DNA of 64,000 bases, taken from positions 112,899,640-112,963,639 of the forward strand of contig NW_026262712.1 in the NCBI RefSeq assembly GCF_021869535.1, read 5' to 3'. Below, one piece after another: positions 11,123 to 23,550 of the stretch. Under the pieces are notes generated by a model. The model was not told the origin of the DNA. It saw only the letters and a program-made list of their open reading frames with translations, and searched no databases. How positions within the stretch are numbered: the stretch's first letter is position 1; each line of letters starts with the position of its first letter. The position numbers were made by a program, and so were the translations under genes. The stretch comes from Mytilus californianus. Taxonomy: Eukaryota; Mollusca; Bivalvia; Mytilida; Mytilidae.

Positions 11123-11350
11123 TTCCAACACTCTTTCATTCTTGTTGGTGAATTTGGTCAGTCAAATACTGTCTTTTAATATTGAGGATTAAAAATCAAT
11201 CAACAAAATTTACCGTAATCAATATGATTGATTGAGTTTGAACTCTTAACGCTCGTTAGTAAATATTTCATCCATATTGAAGATGAGAAGAAATTCAACT
11301 GGATGAAGCTAGTATTGCAATATTAATGTCAGGAGAACCACGGAATATGA

Positions 11351-11472
11351 AAGGTATCTTTTATAACGAGGTACCGTATCCATTGAAACAGATCTGTAAT
11401 ACATTTCTAGAAGGTCTCTTCTATAACGAGGTACCTTATACATTTTAACAGATCTGCAATACATTTCTAGAA
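11351..11472. repeat. 60-bp tandem duplication
   Basis: Two copies from 11,351 and 11,411, both with 'tataacgaggtacc' and 'aatacatttctagaag', about 90% alike. Confidence 0.8.
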
Positions 11473-12178
11473 GCAAAGGTCGGGAATAATGTAATTTGTT
11501 TATTTATATTGAGGCAGCACACATTTAGAATTCTGGATTGATCTTTGTCTAAATTGCCAGCCTGTATTACACTTCAAGGAGAAGCACTGGTCTGGGATTG
11601 TACTATAATTATTTTCTAAAGTCTAAAAATCTATTAACATATCCAAACTGATTTATTTGTACACTATCGGAGAACATTATTGTAATAACACTGTCAGGTG
11701 AAGTACAGGCATGTACTACATTTTATATGTCCAGGTAACAAACATTTTTACAACGAAATTACACGTCTTGGGTACCGGTTTGACTTTATTATCGGAGAAG
11801 ACGAAGAAGAAGAAGAAATTCTTTGTGTCTTGCACTTTGAACAGCCACTTGCAACATTTAAAGGAATACAATTTGTGTTGTATTTTACATATTCAACACA
11901 GTGCCCGTGTTTCGTTTACATGTTCAGCCAGCATAGCTAGTGGTATAAGAAGAGTAAACTCTTCCAAACCTTCAAAGATGCAGAATGAGGAGACTGAGGA
12001 AGACATAAATCAGCCAGACGTAACAAAAATCAACAGGCGTCCACACGTCAACATTCATTTTTCAACAATAGAAAGTGTTAATCAAATACATATGAATATC
12101 CAGCTTAATCGTGCTAAGTCAAGAATTGATGTAATATATAAATTTAACAAAATTTGCCTACAGAAATGCAAATGTCTT

Positions 12179-12340
12179 AATTCCGTACATATCCATCTAG
12201 TATTAACCTTTTCAGAGAAACCAAATGTCTTAACTCCGTACATATCCATCTAGTATTAACCTTTTAAAAGAAACCAAATGTCTCGATTCCGTACATATCC
12301 ATCTAGTATTAACCTTTTAAGAGAAACCAAATGTCTTAAT
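12179..12340. repeat. 53-bp minisatellite, 3 copies
   Basis: Units start at 12,179, 12,232 and 12,285 and share 'tccgtacatatccatctagt' and 'gaaaccaaatgtct'. Open frames across 11,711-12,478 partly run through this array and are not convincing genes. Confidence 0.88.
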
Positions 12341-13543
12341 TCCTTTCAAATAAACTTGGCAGGAAAGCAGCATTCTCCAGTTTTCATATGTCTAGCCAAT
12401 ATTATCATTGTCAGATTAGTATGTTATAAAAAAAAGTTCTTACAATCAGAAGGGTACAAATATATTTCTGGGACATGAAGTTAGTTTATCAATATTTAGT
12501 GCAGCAATCTTAAAGTCAGTCTAACATTACAATCGATATTACAATTGGCATAGAACGAACATGTCTGAAGTTTTGGAGCATTTCAACCATTATTATCATT
12601 ATTTGAAGTTTTGAGTCATATTTTGCCAACCTATAATTGACTTTCTCTTCAATTCATTTCACCGTTATTATAATTCCTCATGACAATAAAAAGTTAATAA
12701 AAGCTGAAAGTGAACGTGTAGTGTTATTTATATGAGGAAATAACGTTTCACAAATTATATATACTTTTTTGTGAAATAAAAGTATAAAGACCTGAAATGA
12801 TTGTACCGTACGTGAGAACTTCTTTGTAAGATTACCTGCTCTCTTTGTAAAATTATACAGGTGTGCTGGCTAATTCATTTTGTAATAAAACTTAAATAAT
12901 CCAACCAGACTTCTAATTGTTATTTAAGGGAAAATATTTAAAAGAAACTAATATATTTTACAGTTAAATTTTGCTGCATTTAATAATATTGTATACCTTC
13001 ATTTTAAATGAATGCTTATCGGGTTTTAAATCAGTAAAATTTTAATGTGAAATTTTGAACAGTAATTGAAAGTATGGTATATAATATGAATGAGTCACAA
13101 TGTTGTCGTCGTTTAATTAAAAAATAAACGAATTGAAAATAAAAAGGCGAAATGAACATCTCAGACCTTTGAGTTATATTCACTTAAGTTTTTTACCGTT
13201 TATAGTTTTACACTTAATAAAAAAACAGTTTGATACATTTTCAGTGACAGACACAAATGTAAACGAATGCACCTAGTGCACACATCTCAATCTCCTTCCA
13301 GCAAAATGTATTAATAAAGTCGTAATCAAGTTGAGAGAACTTTAACTTTTATCAAAGTGACTGTTAGATTTACTGTGAAAAGTGTTACCACCAAACAACT
13401 TAATGTATCAATATAGACTTAATCAATTTTAGAAAGATTTAATCTTTTACAGCAAATTATAATACACAATAATATATCCTATACAAGTATGTATCAATTA
13501 TAACTGTTACTGGACATTTAAAACAGTAAATATTAGTTGCATA
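12341..13543. other. AT-rich, no gene seen
   Basis: No ORF with a recognisable domain and no repeat that I could match elsewhere in the window. Confidence 0.35.
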
Positions 13544-13737
13544 CCAGGGGCGGATCCAGCCATTTATAAAAGGGGGAGGGGGGGGGTGGGGGGGGGGGGG
13601 GGGGGGGTTCCTAACCCAGGATAAAGGGAGGTGGTTCCAACTATATGTCCCCATTCAAATGCATTGATCGTCAAAAAAAGGGGGGTTCCAACCCCCGGAC
13701 CCCCCCCCCCCCCCCCCCCCCTTTGGATCCGTCACTA
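13544..13737. mobile_element. Dispersed repeat F with G and C tracts
   Basis: Starts ccaggggcggatccagcc and ends ctttggatccgtcacta, giving imperfect terminal inverted repeats around GGATCC. A G-tract of about 40 bases (13,567-13,607, few interruptions) and a C-tract of about 20 (13,699-13,721) face each other. The 5-bp sequence gcata flanks both sides (13,539-13,543 and 13,738-13,742), consistent with a target-site duplication. No coding capacity; the reading frames rich in proline are artefacts. Confidence 0.65.
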
Positions 13738-15979
13738 GCATACACAATCCGAAAAAATAAATGCTACATCATAACACTATTATTGGTATATGTGAAAATA
13801 CATATACGTGTATGGCCTTTTTCATTTTTAGAGTCCCAACCCGTATAAAGCTATAATAAACTAGGCATAACCCTAACACTTAGTCTAGTTGTAACATTCA
13901 AACTAACCCAAACAAAAAATACAAACCTTAACCAAAAACTAACTTTGAACTGAACCCTAGCCCTAAAGTACATGGACCCCTTAAGAAAAAGAAGACCGAA
14001 CATATGATATCGCGTGTATACTGATAACCTGGCTGCTGGTTGCCAAAATGTATTTATATCTGCATGAACTGAGAGATGTGCTCGTATATGGATGTGTCAG
14101 GAACATGACTCACTGCAAGCAAAATCATAAAGACTTAACATCCCCAGTCCGATCTAACATTGGCTAAAGACTTAACATCCCCAGTCCGATCTAACATTGA
14201 CTAATCATATGATTGTGCACTCTGGTTGTCCTATGGTATTTTGTAAATTGTATATCATTAAACACAACCAAATTGATGTCCATTAGCATAATTCTAGATT
14301 AGACAAGGATATGAACAAGTACAGGTCACTGTAGGGTATTCATCTATGAAGAAAAAACATACCTATAATAAGCTATAAAACTCCCCGGATTGAAAAAAGG
14401 GAAACAATTCAAAAGAGAACACCAACGGTCTGAATTGTACTTGAACAATGACGACAAACAATATTATGCCACAGAGCAAACAACGACAACCACTGGATAA
14501 CAGACTTTAATTAATATTGTTATTGAAGTTTGGACGATACGCAATCATAATTATTTCCCTAAGTTTAAACACTTTCAACTGAAAAAAGGCCGAATTCACA
14601 CTGTCAAAATCGAATCGTTTACTATGCAATATTGATACCTGCACATAAGACACGTTCAGTTCAGTCATCTAAAAATAGAACAGTAACATTAAAATATCGG
14701 AAGGATATGAAATTACCATAAATTCATCAATGCATGCCCCAAAGAAACAAACTCATTCGGTTAAAGTAATTAACTTAAAAGTTTTCTATTTAATGAAATG
14801 CGTCAATCTATCTTAATGAACCACACCATCACTTATAGCAAGATGAATCAATGTTAAAGATGACGTCTTTAAAAAAATAAAATCCACGTGATGTAAACTC
14901 CAGCAGCAATGAAAACACAGATAAACCAACACCCATGACTGTTTCATGTCTTCCTACGTGTAACGTGCATGTAATTCATTGTGGTATTTCTTGATGTGCA
15001 CATGACTTATAAGGTTAAAATAGATCTATAACTCCAAGTTGTAATTAAAGATAGGATAAAAACATTTGTAGGTTATTAAACAAAATAAGTTTTATAGTTG
15101 AACAAAAAGTGCTACGATTGTGTTGTCATGTGTGGAGAGATCTATTGACCTAGGTACGTAGATCCTTGTAAAGCCAATCTTATTTTCATGAGTATGTAAA
15201 AAGCAACAATTGTAACCTATAAATAACAGTGAATCAACTTTGTAACCTATATCTAATAAATAATAGTAAGGATTAAAGTAATTAACATTTACAAAAACTT
15301 AAATACATATACGTTTTCCTGGTATATATATAGTATACTTTACACACGATAATACCGTGAATAACGTTCAAAAAAATATTTTTTTAGAACAGTTTATTAT
15401 AATGATTTGTTTCTTTAACATTATATTTGAATTCGTTTACAAAAGAACATATGTAAACTCCTGGTTTCATAGCTTTATAACTGTATCGTACAGTATAACA
15501 TGATAGTAACTTTCTGTCACAGAAAAAAACATAGTGATCGTCGCTGCCTCATCAGATTTTTTTAGACAGTGGGAGTTAGGATGTTTTGATGCATGGGTGA
15601 GTTTTGGACTAGGGTCATTCATATAGATCTTGTCATGCAGTTCGTCCGGTCGTCTTCTTTATGATAAGGTTATTGCATAGTTACCTGTTGGTAGAATGAA
15701 CTGTTAAATTGCAACATATGGCACACTACTTAAAAATAATGTTGGTACTGAATGCCTAATGGCGATATATGGACGGGGTGGTCATCTCTTGAAAAAATTG
15801 AGGTTTCAGTGTTTCAAGGAGATGATTCGTACTTCCCTATGTCAAAATATAATTTATATTACGATTTATTTTATACTAGTGTGGCGTTTTGTTGAACAAT
15901 TTATAAACATCTATAACAATTATCTGTAAAAAGATCAAAATTCGTCCAATATTGGTTTATGAATCATTATAATAAACTG
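13738..15979. other. Intergenic; small 37-bp duplication
   Basis: A 37-bp tandem duplication ('aaagacttaacatccccag') lies at 14,129-14,203. Around 13,868-13,970 there are scattered 'aaccctaa' words, not an ordered telomere repeat. No gene recognised. Confidence 0.4.
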
Positions 15980-16800
15980 TTGACACAGAGATATGTCTCG
16001 CCTTTTTATAATTTTGATAGCATAATGCAAATATTAAATTCAAATGGCAATATTAAACAAATAAACTATGCAATACATTCAAAGCAATTAACCATGACTT
16101 AAGGTGCAGAACCAAATAATCTCTATGGGAATTAGAAATGCCAATCCTTATAAAACTGCATTTCAAATATCATTGACTTATCATGGTTTCCTAAACTCTA
16201 ACCTAAACACAAACTTTAACTTGTAAGCAATATGTAAAAGTTTTAAAGTCAATGAACCTTGATAGGGATGGGGCAAAATAATCTTCATCGAAAAAAAGAG
16301 TTGCAAATGCTAATTCTATTATTGACTTAACATTAAGGGTTCCTCTTAAACTCATCTAATCACAAACTTTAACATGTAAACTATGCAAAACATTTAAAGT
16401 CAATAGATCATGACTGAGAAGGCGGAACCAAATGATCTCCATGGAAATGGGATTTGTCAATGATTATACAACTGCATACCAAATATCATTAACCTACATG
16501 TACCACTAGTGGTTCCACTTAAACTGACCTAATCACAAACTGATACATGTTCAGTAAGCAAACATTTCAAAATCAATAAATTATGGCTGAGGGGGCGGTG
16601 CTAAATAGTTTCCATGTAAATGAGATGTGCCGATACTGATACAACTGCATACGAAATATCATTGACCTAATACAAGTAGTTCCCCATAAACTGACCTGCT
16701 AACAAACTAATACTTCGTTGACGCAGCCGTCGGAAACAGCATACCTAAGTCTCGCTTTTTGACTCCAACAAGGCGAGACAACAATGTATTCTGCTAGTTT
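15980..16800. mobile_element. Element with ~150-175 bp core tandem repeats (pearl/Helitron-like?)
   Basis: Four diverged units recur with the landmark 'aaatatcattgacct' or a variant at 16,172, 16,321, 16,488 and 16,661, each followed by 'actgacctaatcacaaact'-type text. The right flank ends in 'tctcgctttttgactcc' then 'aaggcgagac', a small inverted GTCTCGC/GGCGAGA pair; a matching 'tctcgcctttt' occurs at about 15,993. Bivalve pearl-type elements, considered non-autonomous Helitron relatives, have 155-165 bp core repeats. The assignment is inference. Confidence 0.45.
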
Positions 16801-16884
16801 CAATTCGTTAAATACGATTGCACCTTAAAGAATCGCGTAAAACTGCTCATACATACGTCGTTTTCAATTTTTTTGGCTCTGAAA

Positions 16885-16955
16885 TAGTGAGGCGAAAGAT
16901 ACCAAAAGCCGGGGTGATCTCACGTGCTCCGGAAGAGTAAGCTGATCCTGATCGT
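16885..16955 (-). mobile_element. Family C tail fragment
   Basis: Short piece with 'gaggcgaaagatacca' joined directly to 'ccggggtgatctcacgtgct'; the middle of the tail is deleted compared with 30,503-30,720. Confidence 0.55.
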
Positions 16956-17599
16956 CCTTGAATGAAAAAGGAAATGCAGAAGAGCGCTTTCGACGCAAAC
17001 ATTTCTAAAGTGTTTTTTTTCTCCATTTTATGATGTCACAAAGCTTTAAATCGATCTAAATGAATAACCGGATCAAAATGCGCTGCCAATTTATTGTCAT
17101 GGCAAGCATAGGCTTCAAAAACTAAAACAAACTATATGTCGATTAAGAAAATGCTTTTATAACACAATAAACAGAATATCTGTGTCTGCATACTGATATG
17201 TAAAAATAACATCTGCTCGAAATCATGTGAAACTTTCTGTCTGTTCTCACTGACCAAAAAGCTTCAGCGCTTCATGTAAATTGTGAAGTTCCGTCAAGGC
17301 GAGACTAAAACTGTTTCTCCTACAACAATTTCCATTAATATTCGGTTAGATAGTGGTCCGCATAAACATATTGATAAACAAATAGGTTAAAAGAGAGAAA
17401 GTTATCTTATTGGAGTTATGCCAAAACTGTCGATGGGACACAGATATCCCCGCTTGCAAATATGCAAGAGTCAATGTACTTACTCAAACATATTGACGTT
17501 TTGTTTTCTTTTAAACTTGATGACATTTGTTTCTTTATGTTGTCATTAGAGATTACTCGGGGGGTTTGCGTGCTCTCATTGTTCAATTACAAACAGAAA

Positions 17600-18080
17600 T
17601 GGGGGTACTCAAGAACGGTGATAAATGATGTCACCTTAATTCGAAATTGATCTGTATTTGGTGGTAATAAGTATTGTGTATAAGTTTCATAACATTTGGT
17701 TGAGGCAAAGTAAAGTTAGAGCGAAAACGGCAATTTCACCATTTTTATTCATTTATAAATGGCCAAACCTCAAGAACGGTGAAAGTGACTTCACCAAATT
17801 CGGATTTGATATGTGTTTGGTGGTAATAAGCATTGAGTACAAGTTTAATACCATTTGATTGTGGCAAAATAAAGTTAGAGAACAGAAACCGCAAATTTGC
17901 TGATTTTTCCATTTATAGAGGGACATAACCCAAATTCTAACTTGATCTGTGTTTGGTGGTAATAAGGATTGTGTATAAGTTACGGTTTTGGAAAAGTAAA
18001 GTTTGAGTACAGAAACCAATTTCGGGAAGTACGGATGGACAAGGGTAAACGGTAATTCCCCCTCTGCCACGGCGGGGGCA
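17600..18080. repeat. ~135-160 bp tandem units (3 copies)
   Basis: The landmark 'tttggtggtaataag' recurs at about 17,657, 17,816 and 17,951, each preceded by 'tcaagaacggtga' or a variant and followed by 'tgtataagtt' and 'aaagttagag'. The block ends in 'ctctgccacggcgggggca'. The overlapping ORFs are by-products. Confidence 0.65.
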
Positions 18081-18088
18081 TTAAAAAC

Positions 18089-18800
18089 TTTAAAGGACTC
18101 CACCCAGCATTAGAGACAAAATCTGTTAATATCAATAATACCTGGTATAACTAAAAAGATATATAAGGTGTACACGTATTAGTTCATGAAAAAAATGTAA
18201 TAACCATGCAGCTATTTCACCATAAAGGAAATGGTACATTTTTTTACTCCACAGATGGACTCTAGAAGTACATTTCGTTACCACATTCTCTCGAAGAATT
18301 CCAGTTGTAATTTGTCTGTAGTTTTGTTTGTTGATATTTCAGCATCGATTTTTATCCTTGACATTTTCAGATTTTGTTAGTTTTTACAATGTGGATCTTG
18401 AATTATCTTTTTGTTGCAACATATTAAAAGTTGAATCTTGTAAAATAGAAAACAAGTTACCGTTGCTATGGAAAAAGTATTGTTTCTAGGGAGAAATTAC
18501 TATGATTTTGCAAAGAAATGTGCATTACATTGTGTTACATTTAAACAGTGTATAAATATATAATTTACTGCATGTTAAACAGGTTGGATTTAAAATGTAA
18601 ATAGATTTGAGCTGTATATTTAGCATATTTAATGAGTTTATCTCCATCATTTTAATGGTTGCTAGGCAGCAGAATATACAAAATAGACCCAAAATGCCAC
18701 CATTTTCAGAAGGTCTGTGGTATAGAGTTACAACATGACAAATTAAATGAAATTTGGGGGTGGGGCCAAAAATGGCCCTTATCACCCCTTGTCCTTTAAA
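18089..18800. mobile_element. Possible small TIR element
   Basis: A perfect 10-bp inverted pair (tttaaaggac at 18,089 and gtcctttaaa at 18,791) bounds 712 bp. The inside near the right end holds 'ggccaaaaatggcc', a short palindrome. No clear target duplication and no second copy, so this may be coincidence. Confidence 0.25.
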
Positions 18801-20534
18801 AAAAACCCACAGCATTCACGTTTTTAACATTTCATCATATCTATATCCATGCTGTAAATGCTTTAATTTAGTAATGAAAATACTACATTGAATTTTATCT
18901 AAATCTGAAATTTAACTAACTAATAAAATGTGTACCTTATAAAAAAAAGAGCAAATGAAACATCATTATCAATAAAAGAAAATTAATAATAGGAACATAA
19001 AACTTTATAATCGTCAATTTAGTAATGAAGATTACTAAAATAGTTCTAAAGCAACTGGAGGCTTAAGAGACAGCTGCGTCTAGGATAAGCATTGGATTCA
19101 GTACCCACCCTATGTCTCTTCATCTATTAACAAAAGGTAAACAGTTGAACGTCTTATAAACATTGTAAAAAGGAGTACTTCAATCGTAAATATTCATATT
19201 ATAGAAAATAAAACACATGTTAAATATTACCGTATCAGATATTGCGTACAATTACCGGAACAAGCTCAATTCTTTATATACCTGTCCCAAGTAAAGAGCC
19301 TGTAATTCAGTGGTTGTTTTACATAATGATTTTGCTGCAAAATTGAAAAACTATCTGTCAAAAATTGGCTTCAATCGAGTATGGGAAAACCAAAGTATTT
19401 ATAAAAACGACTGATCAATGCAGTAGGGAATAAATTAGCTGAAAGATATATAGATTTCTGGAAAAACAGTCTTTTTAATGACACAAATAACCCTAAAAGA
19501 CAAAAAAATAAGAACATTCGGAAAATTAAAAAAAATGATTTCTAGTTAGAAAATCTTTTTTTTTTTTGATAGATGGAGACTGATACATGATATACAATTG
19601 TATTAACAGAAGATTAAGTCATAGTAATTTAAATGTTGAACAGGGTAGACACCGTTAAGTATTTCTGAAAAAAGATTATGTACCTCTGTACAAAGTGGTT
19701 GAAGACGAGTTTCATTTTGCTTCAAAATGTCAAATTTTTTTCAGGAAGTAGAAACTATAATAGTCCATTTTTCCACAAAATTTTCAATGAGGAAAAATTT
19801 ATGTTTACATTTAACGAGTATGGCATAGCTATAAGTTATTGTTAATTGGGTTAACGATGTACTAGAGATTTCCAATAAAATGACATTACTCTATAACCAA
19901 CCTATCTGACTTTATCTCGGCCTATTGCATTGAAGGATGACGGAGGGGAGCATAAACTGCATGAATTTTTGGCTCGTTGAATACACATACTTTGTTGGAA
20001 TAGATGCTATTTAAAAATAGGCACAAACTGCTATTTTAATTCTTTACATATTTTGTTAATAATTTTGGAATGATTTCATTGACAACAGCCTTTCAAGGGA
20101 ATAATTAATTCAGTTACCGGTAATCAATTGCAAATGCACCGATCATTACTTCCTTATTTCACTTGACCCATATATTTAGCGATGAATTCTTAAAGCCACT
20201 AAATCAAAATTAAGTTTGAAAAATAAAAATAATGGAATCTGAATCGAGATCATATTCTCATTTTTTATATAAAAGTTAAAAGATTAAAACAAGAGTTTCA
20301 AACACACCGGAATGTAAAAGGTGTACACGACTTGCTTCTTCTTTTATTTAGCATACATCTATAATTTATTTCAAGATACTTTTGTCAAAGGTAGAAATTC
20401 AGATCACTGATGCATCTATCTGACAGTACTTTGTCATTTTTCCGTAGAATTTATCAAATGGAATTTATGAGGACGCATCTTCAAGAAAAAATATGATTAC
20501 ACTTTACTGAATCAGTTAATGTTTTTATATCTTG
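18801..20534. other. AT-rich, no gene seen
   Basis: Long A and T runs, no open frame of note, no recognised repeat. Confidence 0.35.
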
Positions 20535-20690
20535 TCTTTAATTAGACGCACTCCCGTCCGGTCAGAACGGGGACGTTAAATCCGATGTCTCTTGTACAGA
20601 GAATGCCACGCTCTCTGCACGTAAATTATGCATGAAATATTTGTCACTGGACGTTAAGCAACCAACTATCAATCAATCGACAGTAGCGTA
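20535..20690 (+). repeat. Dispersed repeat D (SINE-like) copy with tail
   Basis: Carries 'ggtcagaacggggacgttaa', 'atccgatgtct', 'cacgctctctgcacgt' and the tail 'ggacgttaagcaaccaac' followed by 'caatcaatcga'. This copy shows the body and tail together, which ties the isolated tails at 33,890 and 59,893 to this family. Confidence 0.55.
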
Positions 20691-21139
20691 ACTTCAATTT
20701 TATTTCTGGTGAGGCAAATGATTTGAATCTTGGCAGTCAAAGCCTCACCTTGGTTAAAGAAAAACGTCAATGCCAATAGGGAGTGGACGGTTAATTGAAT
20801 ATATGAATCGCAAAATAGGTGTAGGTGATCCTACTCTTGATAGATCACACAAGGGCAAAAAGATCACGTCTATGAAAATCCAGATTTGTGGAATTTTATC
20901 ATGAAATAATATTTCTAGTGCGCATTAAATCAATATATTTCAATGAAACTGCTGGTTAAAGGTTTAATTCTCAGTATTCAGTTACAGACAGGTCCTGATC
21001 AAAACAAACATAGTTGACAGAATTATATGTATGACCTCCTCTAAAATGCTTTTGAACAGATTTGGGGATATTAAGTTTGAGATCCACTATGTCTTTTTTA
21101 CTTTATACGTTTAGCTTTTGACAAAATGGTTGGATTATA

Positions 21140-21380
21140 ATAGCTTGGTGAACTATGAGGTCTTGCTTATATTAACCAAGGTAGAAGAGTACTACATAAA
21201 ATGTAGGAATGCCAAGTATCTGTTGAAAACTATGTCCACCAAAAGTAACATGTTCGTTGTAAAAGAAAATCAAGCATCATATCAGTTTCACAGTTATGAC
21301 CTCTTGTTTGAATCAGTTTTTTGCGAGGTATACTTTGTCTTTTACTTAAAAAAGATATTTGCATCTACAATGTTTATTTT
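21140..21380 (-). pseudogene. Highly decayed RT fragment
   Basis: The plus strand from 'ggaatgccaagtatctgttg' to 'gatatttgcatctac' lines up with 31,410-31,575, the stretch of the RT relic around motif B and the region before it, including 'aaaatcaagcatc' and 'tcagtttcacag'. Similarity is clear but with many substitutions, so this is an old relic in the same minus orientation. An 88-codon plus-strand ORF across it is only the shadow. Confidence 0.55.
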
Positions 21381-21534
21381 ATGAAAGAAAGTTTTCATGA
21401 CGTTAATAATGAGGAATGAGTGAGTAAAGAGTAAAGCAGTCAACGTTTTGAACCGTCGTCACTCAGTATACTTTATACTATGAAGTACCCGGTATATAAT
21501 TCTCTTTATCGCTCTTTTTTAAAGATCAAAAATT

Positions 21535-21745
21535 TGGTGAGGCGGTTACCTCATTGCGTCAATGAAAGCTACACCACTGCTCGAGTGCGGGAAGTCTTGG
21601 GCTCGATCCTTGCTCGTTTCAAATCGAAGATTGGCTGCCTCTCTGCAAAGCACGCAATATTTAGGAGCTAGAGCAAAGATTGGTCGGTCCGGAGTCAAAA
21701 TCATGTGTCCGAGTAGTATCACATGTCTTCCTGTGGAATAATACA
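21535..21745 (+). mobile_element. SINE-like element with tRNA-type B box
   Basis: Contains 'gtgcgggaagtcttgggctc' and then 'gatcc', whose 'ggctcgatcc' (about 21,599) resembles a Pol III B box (GGTTCGANNCC), followed by 'agcaaagattggtcggtccg' and 'gtcttcctgtgga'. This wording matches a tRNA-derived bivalve SINE as I recall. The A box is weak. Not a functional tRNA. Confidence 0.5.
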
Positions 21746-21810
21746 AAGTCTGGTTTCATATTTATCTTCTCGTCCTAAATATGCATATGTAAAATACATA
21801 TGCAACGAAC

Positions 21811-21834
21811 ACATATATATATATATATATATAT
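21811..21834. repeat. (AT)n microsatellite
   Basis: About 24 bases of alternating A and T. Confidence 0.9.
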
Positions 21835-21887
21835 GACCCTACATCATATTTATACTTATATTTTATGTTCCACTTCCAACGTTGCCT

Positions 21888-21985
21888 ATACCCCCCCCCC
21901 CCCCCCCCCCACCCACCCACCCACCCACCCTTCCCCCTTCCCCTCCCCCCTTTCAAAATCCTGGATCCGCATCTGGCAACGAAAT
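21888..21985 (-). repeat. Dispersed repeat F fragment with C-tract and (CCCA)n
   Basis: A C-tract (about 21,892-21,910), then (accc)n, then 'cccctttcaaaatcctggat' and 'ccgcatctgg', matching one end of the F repeat at 13,544-13,737 in reverse. The other end is missing. Confidence 0.5.
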
Positions 21986-22969
21986 GTTATTATATTATGT
22001 TGTTCAATGTTACTCACCTTACACATTTCCGTTAATGATTCATTCGGTAAAATGATTTCGGTGAACCCTTATTAATTATTTATCAATAAAATGGATAAAA
22101 TACTATAAGTTATTTTTCTTCAAGGAATTTTAAAAAAATTGCCTGGAAATGTCTTTTATTTGTATTTGGACTATTAACGATAGCATTCCCGTTAAACAAA
22201 ACAATACAGAACAATCCCTAATCGAACACACCTTCTAAAAAACAACCTGTTTAGGGATTTTTTTATCAATACATTTTATTATAAATGAAAAATATTTTGT
22301 TTAGAAATTAAATGGAAGCAATAGTTTTATCTCAATTTTCAAAGACAGATTCTGACAAACTCTGGTTTCGATATTTCTGTAATTGCCAGAAAAATATCCT
22401 TCTAATTATTTTCCCCGCAACAAACATAATGAAAGATAGATAAAGAAAGACAGAAAAAAAAGTATAATGGGGCGCTCATCTGCAAAGTATATTGACAAAT
22501 AATTGTCATAATCAAATCGTACGTATGATAGGTATGGGATACGTGTGTTTATACGTGAAACTAAAGGCGGGAATCTGGAAAACCACGTGATAATTAAAAA
22601 TGCAAGATTTCTATCATTTTTCGTCATGATAAAATTATTATATATGGACGAAAATTCCAATGTGTGATTTTAAAAGTCTTGGAATACTTTGTTTAAACTT
22701 GAGCGACGTATTTCATCAAATTCAATGGTTGGCAATAACCAGTCCTATTAGGTCCGTACGTCGAGTTACGTACGTATGTCATTTTATTGGAAATCTCTAC
22801 TAAGACATAACCAAGCTGACAAGAAAAACTAGAAATATGTCATACTATTAGTGTCTATCTTTATAACATATATATTTGCTTTGTTATATTTTTTAACAAT
22901 CTCTTTAGGAATATTGTACAATTATTTTCAAATTTGCCAAAGTTTCATCTCCTCCAAAATATCTGAATA
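21986..22969. other. AT-rich, no gene seen
   Basis: Only small palindromes ('acgtacgt' near 22,768). The 84-codon minus ORF at 22,406-22,660 has no recognisable domain. Confidence 0.35.
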
Positions 22970-23550
22970 TACAGAATAGAAAATGAAAACGGGGAATATG
23001 TCAAAGCAACAATAACCCTACTAAAGAGCAGAAAACAGCACAAGGGTACCAATGAGTCTTCAACATAGCGAGAAGATCCCGCACCCGGAGGCGGACTTGC
23101 AGCTGGCCCAAAAACAATAATGTACACTATTCAGCAAAATAGACGCCACACTAAACTCTGAAACATACAAATAAACCAAAATTAAAAAAAAAAACACACA
23201 AACAAGACTAACAAAGGCTAAAGGTTCCTAACTTGGGTCAAGCACAAAGATGCGGCGGGGTTTTGTGAGATCTCAACCCTTCCCTTTACCGCTAGTCAAT
23301 ATGGAGTAAACAAACACACAACAATACGAATAGTAAAACTCAGTTCAAAAGAAGTCCGAGTCCGATGTTAGAATAGGTAACAGACGAAACTAAGCAATAT
23401 GACAATGATCATCATAAATTAACAAAGGACTACTAGCATTAGTCATGCCAACAACTCAGTGGTTTAAGAATAAATATGATTTTTTTTTCGACGCAGAGAC
23501 CATGTGAGTGAATATGTATTAATTCCAAAAAATGCCATCTTTAATTATAT
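22970..23550 (-). mobile_element. Family A RT element, 3' end (copy A3)
   Basis: Third and more diverged copy of the A tail ('ccgcacccggaggcgg', 'gatgcggcggggtt', 'caaaagaagtccgagtccga'). It lacks almost all of the C-terminal coding part, which ends near 23,550, and has small deletions compared with A1 and A2. It shows that A is an independent dispersed family rather than a terminal repeat of the piggyBac relic. Confidence 0.7.

Noticed and set aside
13457-13848. Proline-rich ORFs on both strands
   Set aside because: They translate the homopolymer tracts of repeat F.
13868-13970. Telomere-like 'aaccctaa' words
   Set aside because: Irregular spacing and sequence; not a tandem TTAGGG-type array.
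21601-21680. Possible tRNA gene
   Set aside because: Only a B-box-like word is present and no cloverleaf could be drawn; better explained as a tRNA-derived SINE.
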